DNA of 64,000 bases. It comes from Ficedula albicollis. Taxonomy: Eukaryota; Chordata; Aves; Passeriformes; Muscicapidae. Made by a program: the position numbers and the translations under genes. The stretch's first letter is position 1. Each line of letters begins with the position of its first letter. This document shows positions 33,838 to 46,300 of this stretch, piece by piece. The stretch covers positions 186,001 through 250,000 of the forward strand of contig NW_004775939.1 in the NCBI RefSeq assembly GCF_000247815.1, read 5' to 3'. The notes below the pieces were generated by a model. It had not been told where the DNA came from. It did no database searches and worked only from the letters and a program-made list of their open reading frames with translations.

Positions 33838-36800
33838 TATACTCTTAGCATATGTAGTTAGCCAAGTTAGAGAATAGCAATTAGAATTATTGAAACTATT
33901 GCCATTCTCCTTTACTGACATATGTGTTTCATCCTGGAAAGCTGCTTAATGATTCTGTTAAATATTTACTTTAAAAGCCCAGGTATAACTGTGATCACAC
34001 TGCAGAAGAACAGCAACAACAACAACAACAGATGATTTTATTGTGAAGATGCCCAAATGCTTTACTACAAAAATGTTTATATACATACATACATATATAT
34101 GTGTATTGAATTTAGAAAAACCTGAAAATAACATATACATCTTAACTACTTGGTCTTAATGGACAACAAAAACATCCACTTTTGTGATGCCACCTACAAT
34201 GAAGACAGTGACAACACATAAGAAAGTTCATAATGTCCTGTGCATGGAATGTATCACAGCTGAGGCACACACAACCCAGCAATAGCACAGAAATAGTGTT
34301 CCTGAAGTACAAATATTTCAGTGATACAACAAATTCACTCAGCCATTAGTCAAGCAATGTAAGTATGTACCACTGAATACACCAAAATAGACTAAAATTC
34401 AATAACTGACCTCTGCATGTGTGTTGTCTAATAGACAAACTTGAAAAAGCCTTAAAAATATTTAAAATGTGCAAAACCTTCTGCCCTCTCCCCACCCATC
34501 TCTCAATATACAATTGGTTGACCATTTTCTTATTATTATTCTCAGATATTATTGAGTTTCCAATTATTTCAGAAGGACACTGTTTTAAAGGATGGGCAGC
34601 AGCACCAGAGTGTCCTGCCAGTGCTAAGGACTCCAGACTACAAGACTGAGAGAAAAGGCATGGGCACACTTCAAATACATGCAGTCAAAAATAGTGGTGT
34701 CAGCACAGATGGAAGGAAGGCAGGGACGCCCAGGAGGGGTGTTAAGGAGGTGGAAGTGATCAGCAGAATTTGCACATAAAGGAGACAATGGAATTTGCAG
34801 GATCCTGCAGTGGAGCCTGGCAGAGAGAGAAAATACAAAGCAAGAAAAGACAGAATTTGACCCAGTTTGGAGAAAGTATTTCTTCCCTGAAACCCACAAA
34901 AAGCTTCTGTCTCTGAAACAGGAAAGGCAACCAAAATGAAATTCAGCCATATGTTTATTTGGCCACAGATAGGTAGTAAAAGTAAATTCCTCGAGCAGCA
35001 GTTTTTAAAATAAAATAACACTCATTGGCAGGAATTTCACTATAAGAAGGAAATTTGGTCTTTTTGAAAGTAGGTCAGCATTTCCACACCATGCCCACTC
35101 ATACTGGTTTTTATATTGCCTTTGAATCAACTCATTACAAATATAGTCCTCAATGTAATTTCCAGTAAATTTCATCTGGATTAAATTCCTTAAGTTCTGA
35201 ATTGATTGTTTTAAAATAAATTAGTTTGTGCTTCATGCATTCAAGCAAAAATTACACAATTGAGTTTGTCCAATAAAAACAGGTGAAAGAATTATTGAGC
35301 CCAAGAAAACTGTACCTGGTACAAAGCCATGGAAATCTGTGCTGCCAAAACTGCAGTAAGAGATCAAAGTCCATTTTAAGTTTCCACATAGAACACTGAT
35401 TTCTTTGTACAGTTTACAGAATATAAAGTTAAAGCACATTAATTTAATTTTTCTTAGATATACACCAAAAGGTCTAAATAGATTTACAGAAATCAAATCA
35501 CTATTCCTAGACTGTTTAAAGTTTAAAAACTGGAGAGAACAACTAACAAACAAACAACAAAAAAAGAGACAATCTATAATCAGTGAGAGGAATTAAAATT
35601 AGGTTAAAAGTGAATATTCAGTGGCATTACTAATATTGCCTTCACTTTAAAAAGTACATAGAGTTAAATTTGGAAATTCTCACAACTTGCATTTCATGTA
35701 GAAGTATAAAACAAACTCTTTCTACAGTAATCTGACAAACAATTCTTAAATTATTCAAATCTAATCTCAAAACTTCTTCTAAATATCAATATCTACAAAT
35801 ACAGGACTTGCAGGCAATTGCAAGCAACTGCAGCCCTCTCTTTCCCCTCATTGTTTCACGACTTGTAAACAGAATGGGAAATTTCACAAAGTATATATCA
35901 TTTAGGAGCATCAAAAAGCCCTGGATTCCCACATTCTAACAGGAATAAAACAAATCTTTAAAGAAGGTAAGATTAGTGGAAAAAATGTACCCAGTTCTGA
36001 AAAGGAAATTAATTCCATTGCATTCCAGAGTTCTGGCCAGTTTGATTTTTAGAGTGAAAACAACCATACCTTTTCAGTTTTTTGGATTTGTTTTTCTAAT
36101 TTTACTTTTAGTTGCTGAGTAGAATTTCTAAAATTTGAGATGGAAGGACTTTTTAGCAATTGTTCAGGCTGGCTTGCAGAGGCAATGCAATAGTCCAACA
36201 AGATATTTTTTATATTCGGCCTTCACTATGTTCAGCAGATAAAAGGGGCCTTTAAAAGCACAGCCTAAAAAATCTCCTTTACAAGGCGATAAGCACAACG
36301 AGAGACATATACCATTTAAAGAAAAACAAACCTGTAAGCAAACTAGCTTGCCAATATTCTTGAACCTGTAACTGCCACAGGTAGCAATCTGTAGAACTGT
36401 AATTCTTTATACATGGGGTAGGCTGGCTGGTGAAACACTAATTAAAATGCAGCAGTTCAAGCCACTCCTGCTGTGGTGGCTGGACCAGCACCAGACAATT
36501 CTTGCTGGGACTGCAGCAGCATATTTCTAACTTGCTTCCAATGGGGCTTTCTCCCTCAAGTATTGCAGGAAATTTATAGAAAAAGATCTCTATCCCACAG
36601 AGAGGCTAAACACTGTTACACCTGGCACCTAGGGCCTTTTTTAACCACAGGAAATCAGTTAGGAGTCGCATTAGCTGCATTCTTTCATATCCATATTAAC
36701 ATTAGAAAATTAATGACTTTTCCCTTTAGCCACCCTCTAATATGTTGGGTCAGACTGCACATTGGAATAGCTGTATTTCTAAAACAGTATGGGAGTTCTC

Positions 36801-37351
36801 AGCAGGAAAACCCGACTTCTTTCCTACCAAGTCAGAAAAAGCAGGTCACTTAAACTTGGCTAAAACTGAATTTATAATAGTAGGGAGTTGCCTTTTCAAT
36901 ATGAAGCTCTTGTAGTCCAACAGGAAACCAATACTGAAAATTTTATTTGGAAATTAGTTTTCCTTGAGATTCTCTTCTCTTTTCAGGGACAGGAGAGTTC
37001 TTAGCCACTCATGTTTAAGCAGTTCAGTGAAATGAGGAGAGGAAAGAAAAGAAGGTGAAAAAGTGACCAAGAGAAGCCATGCATGCTTTTTGCCCTTGGT
37101 ACTGAACTTTGGACACAGTGGGGCAAATTTTCCAATGTATGTGCTTACACTGTTGCATTATGCAAACCCAGATCCTTGGACTGGCAGTCTCAAACGCCTT
37201 CTCACAGCCACAGATGCTGTGTACTGATATGGACTGACTGGTCTTCCCTAAGTCCCACACAAAGCCTGACAACTAGAACTGTCCAGTGAACTCACCCCTC
37301 CTGGGAATACATACACCTTATTTAAAGCACCATTTCAACCCCTATCTCATG
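33838..37351 (-). other. CAMK4: CAMK4 intron 1, no gene seen
   Basis: Non-coding. A CAA array at 34014-34030 and an ATAC/ATAT tract at 34080-34102 are simple repeats. Frames at 34346-35021 overlap on both strands and show no domain. Confidence 0.6.
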
Positions 37352-37464
37352 GTCAGCACTTTTCCCCCCTCCTCTTAAAAGATACTGATGAAGAATAAAC
37401 ATTATAGTCAGCACTTTTCCCCCCTCCTCCTCTTAAAAGATACTGATGAAGAATAAACATTATT
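37352..37464. repeat. Tandem duplication, 55-58-bp unit
   Basis: gtcagcacttttcccccctc to aagaataaacattat occurs at 37352-37406 and 37407-37464. The second copy has an extra CCT. A six-C run lies inside each unit. Confidence 0.93.
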
Positions 37465-38997
37465 TATTTATACTTAATGAAGGATGAATGTGAGGACAAA
37501 AGAATGCTGAGCAGTAAAAACTGTAAAAACCTTCTGTTTCACAAATCCTTCCTTCCTGGGCCATTGCAGAATTACTGCCTGGGTTTTTTCCTGGTGATAT
37601 ATTCCTTCATCAGGAAGTGTTTTAAACAGTCTCTACTAGCAGTAGGTGTCAACACCATTGATTACAGCTTTTCATGGCAATCTCCAGATGCAGGAGGCAG
37701 ACTGGCCTTTCCACTAAATGGCAACATGTGGCAGTATGCACATCCTCATACACTGATTCTGGTTCTCTGGTCGAGGGAAGGGAAGCAATGTGAGGTTATG
37801 GACTTTCAACAGCTTGCTCTGCACATAGGAAAGTTTGCATTTGAAATCAGACAGGGAAAAATAATGGCTATTTGTGTCTGCACAATTACATCTAGATTTG
37901 AACAAACTTTCCAACCAGTGAGTTTAGCCTAGTCATTTTCAGGATTCTGAAAGCTCTTGTGCCCATGTGTATCCTTAATAGCCCTCCTTTTGGCAAGTTA
38001 CACAGCTTTCTCCTTGAGGGTTTGCAATGTGCTGAATCATCAATTCCTATGTAGTTTCTTCTCTGAAATTGCTTTTGCCGAGAAGTTTATGTTCAGTGTC
38101 AGCCCAGGATCCTTTAGCACAAGACAACAAACAAAATTTTAATATGTCAGATTCAAAAGTTCTTGGGCATTTTTTTAGCTGCTATGTATGTTTTCTTCAT
38201 TGAACCTGGTGGGATGGACATTTCTAATAATGACCTGTAGGACTGAAAGCCAGGCAATGCAAAAGAGTTTGGAGGAATGTACAGCGTTTTGCCAATGCTC
38301 CCTAAATTAACATGCTTTATAACATTTTGTGCATTCTGATCATATTTAAATATATTCTCAAAACATGCATTGAAATAGCTGATTTTCCATAGTAGAGAGC
38401 TCTTCTAATCTATCACTTCTAGTATTTTTGTAACAGTCAGTAAACCAAACTTGCTATTATCATAATAATAACCTGCAGACTTAATACTTGGATGAAATTT
38501 TACTGCTTTAACAAAGCCACAGAAGAGAGACGGAGCTGTAGCAGAGCGACACTATTACTACTTAGAAAAAAAAAATTGAGAAAATTAAGATGACATTAAT
38601 GCATATACTCTGGTGGAGGTTTTGTCAATGGGGGTTATTCACATCAGAGTGATAGGGTTTGCAATCCTGTCAAGCCTGGGGACCAAATGTCAGCTTACTG
38701 CAAGCACAGGGTCCAGGTTACAGAAGCCAGGTCCTGTCTTCCACAACTGTAAAGACCAACTCTTCCAGCTTCAGTTCTGGTGGCTGGGAAAGACCTAATT
38801 AGGTCTAGATCTTCTTTAGATGCTTGGATTTCTTCCACATGCACAGAGGAACAATGCTTCATCAACCCTCAGCTCCCCTGCAGATGCCATGGAGCCCTCC
38901 CTACCACCCACCCTGCTGCCAGACAGAAAGGGGGCAGGAAGTTGGGATCACACCACCTTCCTTCCCAGAGACACATGCACACCATGTGGGACTGCAG
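37465..38997 (-). other. CAMK4: CAMK4 intron 1, no gene seen
   Basis: A 151-codon plus-strand frame at 37477-37932 has no recognisable domain, signal or codon pattern and lies in AT-rich DNA, so it is not annotated as a gene. No repeat recognised up to the LTR fragment near 39000. Confidence 0.55.
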
Positions 38998-39245
38998 TGG
39001 GTGGTTCTTGGATGCCAGGTACCCTCCAAGTTGCTCCATCACTTACAGTCCATCAACAGGACTGGAGAGAATCTGGTGGGGAGTTTGACAGAAAAGGTTT
39101 GGGGTTGAAATGAGGACAGAGCAATTAATAACATGAGAAAAACAAATGTGGCTTGGGGAAATTAATTTCAATTATTGCCAATTAATAACCAAGAAGAAAT
39201 TGGAAAGAAAAATCTTACATCAGGATATATTTTAATCATATTATC
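38998..39245 (-). mobile_element. LTR fragment, avian ERV family A (minus strand)
   Basis: On the plus strand the order is ttggatgccaggta, gctccatcac, gaggacagagcaatt, then cttggggaaattaatttc and attgccaattaat. This is the reverse complement of the 3' half of an avian LTR family I recognise (ggcaat..aattaatttccccaag, ending near cctggcatccagcc). The same family lies in the plus orientation at 55100-55598. It is degraded; boundaries are approximate. Confidence 0.6.
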
Positions 39246-40324
39246 TTCAGGCATGGATGGGAATGTTGTGCCTCTGTGGTGTAATTATTTATTAATTATT
39301 AATTGCTAAATGTGGCTTTTACTTTGCACTGGCATGTACGGCACAAGTCTAAGAACATTAATGCTGCACAAAGCATTGTGTGACAGGAGAGATGGTCTCC
39401 CTGTCCACTGCACAGGCAGAACCCACAGAAATGTGCATCAAACAGGCAGTGTGGGGTGGGTTTAGACCATGAGCTCATGAAACAGAAAGCCAGATGGGAT
39501 ATCCCAAATGTGTCTCAGGGAAAGAAAAATACCAACAACAAAGCCATCACCACAAAAAAACTCCCCACAATCCACCAAAGCCAGTCATAGCCTGTGTATC
39601 CAGTTACAGAAGCTCTGTGTTTCTGCTGGTCAGCAATACTTGTGCTCATTTGTTTTTCCTGCTCTGTTGCTGCCCTTTCTAATTTGTGGTGCTTTGTGGA
39701 CCACCAGAGACCATGGAATTTGAAGAGAGTGCTTTGTGCTGCTTGTGTGAGATGGGAGGCAGCAGGCACAACAAAGGTCATGGGCAGGAAGATGGGAGCC
39801 CTTGGCAAGGATTTTGTGAAGCAGGTAAATGTTACAAGACAAGAAGAGAAGAATTAACAGAAACAAATGCCTCTCATTGTAAAGCTGTGGCCTGTGTCTG
39901 TTTCACTTTCTGAGTTTTGTTATTTCTTGTTTGTAGCAGTGCATTGTGAGCACCTGATTTGGCTGAGCTCGGCTGGCCTTAGAACTGCTGGGAGAGGAGA
40001 TGCAGAAAGGACCAGGAGTGATTCCCAGCCGCTTGTGTCAGCTAATGTGGAGGTTCTTTTGGCCAGTGACAGTGTTAACATTCAGCACAAGGACTTCTGA
40101 CATGATCTTCAGCAGCTTCAATTCAAAGTTAAAGGGAAGTCTCTTGCAAAGCCTTCTTCCAGCTCCATCTTTAGAAGTGCTCATGTCAGCAGAGACTCAT
40201 TTCTGGAGCAATGCAGGTGAACAAGTCTGAGCTTACAGTTGGCAGGTTTCACTGACTTCCCCACATTCCCTCCTGAAAAGCATTTATGTAGTTGAAAATG
40301 TAGCGTGGTCACATCTTTTCTAGA
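39246..40324. other. Unassigned sequence between repeat fragments
   Basis: Moderately GC-rich sequence with overlapping short frames on both strands at 39490-39910. None shows a retroviral or cellular domain. It may be decayed mobile-element DNA because repeats flank it on both sides, but I cannot name a family. Confidence 0.4.
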
Positions 40325-40472
40325 TCTTCCTGTAATATAAAGATAGAAGTTTTGACTTCCAGAGCTAAATGAAGCCCCCGTCCTTTCCGCATCAAACACA
40401 AGACCAGCTTCCAAACTTGGAGCTTAATCTTTCCTATCTTTCCTATAGCAGCTGTCACCTGGAGCAATAAAC
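40325..40472 (-). repeat. Dispersed repeat, inverted copy of 55838-55975
   Basis: The reverse complement reads ccaggtgacagctgctatag, then ttggaagctggtcttgtg, ctctggaagtcaaaac and tatattacaggaagatc. The same order occurs on the plus strand at 55838-55975 with about ten differences, plus an extra ataggaaag here. The family is unknown to me. Confidence 0.88.
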
Positions 40473-40599
40473 TATACAAAAAACCAATTTGTTCTAGGAA
40501 TGACTTGCTGTGTCTCAGTGCAATTGATGCCTTGGTTTTTAGCTTTTACATTTTTCTGATTTTCTGCTGCTTGATGTTTAATTGAAACTCCATATCAGG

Positions 40600-40960
40600 T
40601 GTTAGTAGGTTCTCGGGATAGTTAGACTAAACAATGCCTTCTTGCTAGAGAATCAAGGACAATGGTACTCAAATAGCATCAGCAATGGCATAGGGAAGGG
40701 GGCAAGAGAGGGGGCTGAGACCTCATAGCCTGGGGCTGTGGTTGGACAATTGACCCCAACATGTAAACGAACCAAAACTTATAAAAGTGTAAAAACTCGT
40801 GACTGGGAGCCATCTAGGATCCATCCTGGGTGTAACCCTGGCCAGGTCTTGTACGGCCCAAGCTGAATCCTTTAAAGGCCTTTCAATAAATACCTATTTT
40901 GTTCATTTCACTCTGTCTAGTCTCTGTTCCAGATCAGCCTTCCAATGCTCTCGAATAACA
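40600..40960 (+). mobile_element. ERV LTR with TATA box and poly(A) signal
   Basis: The segment has LTR architecture: a TGTTAG start, a TATAAAAG box at 40780-40787, an AATAAA poly(A) signal at 40885-40890 about 100 bases downstream, and a possible end at aataaca (40960). The gaccccaacatgtaaacga block and the TATA region resemble avian ERV LTRs. I could not find a clear target duplication, so the ends are provisional. No adjoining internal retroviral sequence is recognised. Confidence 0.6.
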
Positions 40961-42311
40961 AAGGGTGTCCTTGCCAGTGAAAGACAAACAGGGTTACACA
41001 ATGGACTCTACCTGCCCACAGTCACTCTGAGGGATTGCAGCTGAAAACTATTCTATTCCTCCCAGAAGCTTCCTTCTTCAGCACGCCGTGATGAATATCA
41101 TCAACTCACCAGTGACATCAGCACTCTGACTCAAATATTCTCACACCTGCTCTAACTGGACCTTTAACATTCTATTAACATTTTACAGATCCCAGATTTC
41201 TCCATACAATGTTTTCTTTGCTAGTATTCACTATTAATTAAAGAACTTAACTTTTTCTTCTTTTTCCTCCTTCCCCCAGCACGTTTAAAATATGTTCTTT
41301 AGTAAATTGAATCAATAATGCACCTACAGCCTCCACCCTTCTTAGAGCTACTGTTGTATATTCTGTTCCATGTTGCCTTTTTTGATTTTCCTGAAATTCC
41401 AGTTTTCACCATTCTATGATATGACAGCTCCCAGTGCAGCTAAACCTACAAAAACTTCAACAGGATGCTAAGAAGCTCTTCTCACTAATCATGATCACAG
41501 ATGATCCTGGTAATTAATCAAATATATCTGCAGGCAAGTGCATGTAAACCAAATTATTTTCATGAAACTCTCACCACTACTCAGTGCTCAAAAAGGGGAA
41601 CTCTTTTCTTAAGTATGGAATTACTGTTTTCATGGGGAAGATTCCAGAATTTCTAGTCCATGAACTTTTATCTTTTTTTAAGTTCTCTACACCAGTCACT
41701 GATCAAGACAGTGTTTAAATGGTGATTCTAGAGAAAAACTGCAGTTTCCATTTTTAAAGGACTGAGGTTTTTCAGCTGTCAGAGCTGCTCCTCAACATAA
41801 ATAATTTAGCACAGTGTATTAGATGTTCATAAATAAATTACTTCTTTTGTGTTGTCCCCATCATACTGAAACTTCAAGCACAGCATACTCCAATGACATA
41901 CCTGAAGGCTGTCATTTTCAAACTCCACCGGAATGTCAAATAGCATTGCAGTTAGGCAGTATTTGATACATAGTCTGTACAGGATTTACAGATTCACATC
42001 TTTAAAAAATGTTTTTAAAAGGTTCTGTGTGTACCTTCAGAGAGTGACTTATTAGAAAACATGTATTCCATTATGCCCATGCACTGGGTCATGCTCTTGT
42101 AAGCCCTAAGTGGGTGACAGCAGTGCAGAGCAGCTGCCCATGCCAGCAAGTGGCTGGCTGTCCAGGCAAGTGTCCGGCACAGCAGAGCCTGCAGGGACCA
42201 CTCCAGCATCCACTTCAGCCACTTCTGGGAAAAGAGCTGTGCTGCTCCAGCACCAAGGAAGGTCTGGCCATGGAACCTCAAAGATCTTCTGTTGTCAGAC
42301 AGGCAGGTTCT
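40961..42311 (-). other. CAMK4: CAMK4 intron 1, no gene seen
   Basis: AT-rich non-coding sequence up to about 42100. It then becomes GC-richer and leads into the minisatellite. Overlapping frames on both strands at 42015-42540 have no recognisable domain. Confidence 0.5.
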
Positions 42312-42492
42312 TCTGTGTCCCTCAACACTACTTTGTGTGCTCACATCTCTCTCTGTGTTCCTGGAACTACCTTAGCGTCCCTGCACTCTCCTTTCTGTCC
42401 TTGCACATCTCTTTTTGTCCCTGAACATCCTTTTGTATCCCTGCACACTACTCTGTGTCCCTGGACCACTCTGTGTCCCTGCACACCCCTTG
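42312..42492. repeat. Degenerate minisatellite, roughly 20-bp unit
   Basis: About nine units follow the pattern tgtgtccctgcacactactc, with varied spellings (gtgttcctggaac, cgtccctgcactctcc, tgtccttgcacatctc, gtatccctgcacactac). Unit length ranges from about 18 to 22. It lies about 170 bases on the downstream side of the retroviral primer-binding site at 42661, read on the minus strand. Confidence 0.8.
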
Positions 42493-42660
42493 CTGCCTCG
42501 CAGATTGGGTGTCATACTGACATGCAGAACATTCTCCTTTGAATAAGAACCAATGTGAAGTCCAACTTCACGTTTTAAGTTATGTTATCCTGAAAAAAGA
42601 CTTTTTTGAGGTTCGCTATATTGCTGAGAAGTTTATCCACATTTTTATTCAGAAGAGATG

Positions 42661-42672
42661 TGTTGGGCGCCA
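42661..42672 (-). other. Retroviral primer-binding site, lysine-tRNA type
   Basis: The minus strand reads TGGCGCCCAACA, which matches the 3' end complement of a lysine tRNA as used by many beta-like retroviruses. It follows the LTR end (..CCCGCA) after a three-base GTT spacer, the expected arrangement for a 5' LTR. No gag-like frame follows. Confidence 0.72.
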
Positions 42673-42680
42673 AACTGCGG

Positions 42681-42991
42681 GTACACGCGGTGTCTTTGTA
42701 TCAAATAGACGAACAGGGACAAAACTCATTCAACTTGTATTAGGTAGAAGTTACTGTAGCATTTATTGTAAGGGTAAGAGACAGAGGGTTTCACAAAGGG
42801 TTGCTCTTTGGCAGCCCAGAGTAAAACATGTGTGGCTACTCGTGGAGTCTTTGTATCCAATAGACGAATAGGGACAAAACTCATTCAACCTGTATTTGGA
42901 AAAAGTTACTGTAGCATTTATTAAGTGGGTAAGAAACAGAGGGTTTTACAAAAGGGTTGCTCTTTAGCAGCCCAGAGTAAAACAACACGTG
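42681..42991. repeat. 155-bp tandem duplication with poly(A) signals
   Basis: Copies 42681-42835 and 42836-42991 share gtctttgtatc, aatagacgaa, gggacaaaactcattcaac, ttactgtagcatttatt and gcccagagtaaaaca. They differ at roughly one base in ten, so the duplication is not recent. Confidence 0.9.
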
Positions 42992-43088
42992 GGTTTGAGC
43001 AATGGGGTAAGGAGGAGGGGGGAGGGGGAGAAGGCAGGGAGGGAGGAAAAGAGAGAGCGAAGAGAGAGGGGAAAAGACAGAGAAGAGA

Positions 43089-43252
43089 GCAGAAGAAGAA
43101 AAAGAGAGCGATTTCCCGTTTACAAAGCTTTAAGTCTTTTTCTATTATGAATATTCTAATTCCCATTTAAGCAGAAGACGAAAAAGAGAGCGATTTCCCG
43201 TTTACAAAACTTTAAATCTTTTTCTATTATGAATATTCTAATTCCCACTTAA
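43089..43252. repeat. 82-bp tandem duplication
   Basis: gcagaagaagaaaaagagag to aattcccattta is repeated from 43171 with a few substitutions. It lies within the minus-strand LTR. Confidence 0.9.
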
Positions 43253-43262
43253 CCAATCTAAT

Positions 43263-43320
43263 ACAAGATACAAATTCTATAGGGGGGGGGGGGGGGGGGG
43301 GGTACAAGATACAAATTCTA
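43263..43320. repeat. 21-base G run between direct repeats
   Basis: G 43282-43302 is preceded by tacaagatacaaattcta plus tag, and followed by the same 18 bases. This is the same arrangement as at the 676-base run. Confidence 0.95.
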
Positions 43321-43372
43321 CAACATTTGCATACAACCTATAGGGACTATGATATTAGCATGGCGTGTTACA

Positions 43373-46300
43373 TCTACAAACTACTCCTTGTACCCTGGGG
43401 GGGATGAGTCAGACCCTCGTGGCTACCCTGAGGCAGGAGCTCAATTAGCCCGAGCTGGCTATCCCATTGTCCTGTGGTTATTCAGGACAAACTGTGGTTT
43501 GGTATTTCGAAAGTGGTCTTCATTTCCATCATATCCATGGCTTCTAAATTCTCAGAATCCGAATGTCCATATCTGTGGGGTTCACCCCCAGTATGTTCTC
43601 CAACAGAGATGCTTTTCTTATTCCTCCACTGGACCTTTTAAAATAAAATCCCTCCTCCCTCACCCCCCCCCTCGAGTTAATAAGAAACTTATTGGCAGTG
43701 GCCAATTTGTGAATTCTGTTAGGAAACAAATGTTTTAAATGAAACAACACTAATGATTGTTAAACTTTGAATACATTCACAAACTTGAGAACCTGTTGCA
43801 AGCACAGGGGTCACAGCAATCTGTGTAGGACTATGTCCTGTCCTGACAGAAAACCAAGCCATTATGGCTAACAAAATATCAGTGATTGTGGCTAAACAGT
43901 CCTCACCCTTTAGAGAGAGCTTTTTGTATTGCATTTTCTGTAAATTCTCAAGGATCCAAAAAATTTGTGCACAATGCAGACTGTAGCCTCAATGACACTG
44001 GAGGCTCCATCTGACTCTGTTCCTTTCCTCCTGCAGCTTTCTGTTCCTGCCATTCACCCGCTGGAGCTATCAGCACTTCTGTAACTTACTATCCATGATC
44101 CATGCTGCTCTTCCCTTAGCACTTCTGCATTTTGAGAAGACTGTGCACTATTTCAGCAATTCTCACAGTCCTGTTTGTGGTCAATTTATAAATCAGGTAA
44201 GCATAACATAAAGTAAAATACTTCGTATTTAAAATTACAGACATGGACTGTAAAATATTAGAACCTTAAACAGTATACATTTCTCCTGGTTGTATAAAAA
44301 ATGTGGTTCAGACTGAAGGAAACTACAGTATTTCTACAAACTGACTCAGGCACAAAAAATATTTAGCTGTAGAAAGTAAGAACAGTGAACATAATCTCGG
44401 TAAGATTTGGGGGACTGCACGGTCACGTGGTTTGATTTTAATCACAGGACACTGGAACATGCACAACATACATGCTTTGATGCTAATGAGGGTTTAAACC
44501 CACTTCTCTCATCCTTCTTCCCCTGTTGAGCACATACTGTAAGAAGAAAACTGATTAAGAGATAATATGTCTAACAACTTACCACACTGAAAATGGTAAA
44601 ACTGACAAAAACTCTAGGTTTTTTTTGTTTTCCTAGGGAATTATATTATGCAAATAAAATCAGTAAACAGAAAAATCAGAAGGACTACTAAGATGTTTTT
44701 CTAGTACTTACAGGGGACTTTTCAATACAAGCACTACACTTGCAAACCATTTTCCCAGTGAAGGATAAGTTTAGCACTCTTTAGAGTTTGACAGGCAGCT
44801 TCAAATGCACTCTGCTGCTGCTTGAAACACTCAGAAACGCTCTGTATCTCCTTTCAAAGACAGAAGAAAGTTGAGGCAGGACATAAAGAGTGAAGAGTGG
44901 CTTTCAACTATGGGTGTCTAACCCACGTCTGAAAAGAGTTTAGGTCAGAAGTGGGATGTGGTGATGTCATGTAGTTGTATTTGTGGACAATGACTGCACA
45001 AGGTAGAAAAATATGTCAGTTTAAGAACAAAGCACACTCAGTGCAACTTAAAGAACCAGAGCTGCCATTGAAGGCTATAAAAAAACTGTGTAACACCTGT
45101 AGAGCTGTACCTATTCATCATTCAGCTATATAAGCAATAAATTTACTCCAAAGCAGATTCTACTGAGATGTTTCCACCTGTTATTTATTCTTGTTTTTAC
45201 ATGAAGCTAATAATAGGCATTACAAGCCATTTAGAAGCTTCAGGTCTTATATTTAAAATTAATTGTTTCATTCCTCCACATTCTTATTTTTGAGGAGAAC
45301 TCCTCAAAGCCACAGTCAGTCCCCCCAGGAAAAAACCTGTTACCTAAATTACACACTGCTATCATGCAACATCCCTGGATTCACCCTTATGGCTGCATTT
45401 AGCTAATTAGAATGCTTTTTACATCCCTTTTCTTTGGTAAGCCTTTCTATAGCTGCATAAAAGCAAAATTTATCTACAGGGCAAATTTGCCAGCAGCAAA
45501 GGAGTAGGACTGAGTCCTAATTGCAGGGTGCCAAAGTGTAATGTCTGTGAAGAAGAGTAATTAAAAGTCTTGAATTTCTGCCTCCATTGCTCCAAAAGTA
45601 TAAAGCAAAATACACCTTCCTTTGGCACCATAAGTCTTCTAAAACAGAATTATTATGGCCTTGAAAAAAAAAAACCACACACACACAGAAAAAGACCCCA
45701 ACAATCTGCCCCCTACTCCCAACCAAACAACAAAAAAACCAAAATAAAGACATTAAAAAGAAATTAGATATGTACTTCATATGCCTCTTAGCTTTTACCA
45801 AAGGCAAAGATGATAGGCCTCACAAATATCTTCGCTAAGATCTGAGTTTACTGTGGGAGTTGTTTTGCAGTGCAGAGCTACAATAGCAGAAAATTAAGTA
45901 CATTTCCTGAATTACTGCCCCAGGAAAAAACCTCTCAATTTTAAAATAGAGGGTTTGTGCCATTTTGTGTCAGGGATCTTATTACACAAGAAACTGACTT
46001 CCATGTGTGGCATTAGTCTTCCAATTTTTGTTCTCTGGAGAAGTCAAATTAAGACAGGGTCCTTAAGAAGTAGCATATTGGCCTTCTTGAAAGGTAAACC
46101 CTAGGTATTTAAACATACATGTGCTGCAAGTCCAGTGAGAATTCCTAACTTCTGACAGAGTCCATCTGTTAATCTTTCAGCAGGGTGGGGCCAGCTACAG
46201 GCAAAGAAATCAGAAGCTGCTGCTATTGCTGCAGAGATGCTGAGATAGCCTGGCCATATGGTGAGCTCTGGAGAGAGAGAGAGAGAAAAAATTCTTAAAA

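Larger units (their letters stand above)
42676..43372 (-). mobile_element. ERV LTR on the minus strand with duplicated R-U5 module
   Basis: Read on the minus strand, the segment may start TGTAACACGCC near 43372 and ends CCCGCA at 42676, just before the primer-binding site. It carries two AATAAA signals (42917-42922 and 42762-42767) in two tandem, diverged 155-bp copies of the same poly(A) region. A C/T-rich tract (plus-strand 43010-43110, almost pure purine) precedes them. The upper boundary is uncertain. No coding sequence for retroviral proteins is visible, so only the LTR and leader remain. Confidence 0.65.

Noticed and set aside
37477..37932. 151-codon plus-strand frame.
   Set aside because: No family recognised, no promoter or splice signals supporting it, and it lies in ordinary intronic DNA.
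42114..42542. 142-codon plus-strand frame with repeated CP/LHTTLCP motifs.
   Set aside because: The repetition comes from the minisatellite at 42312-42492, not from a protein repeat. There is no other support for coding.
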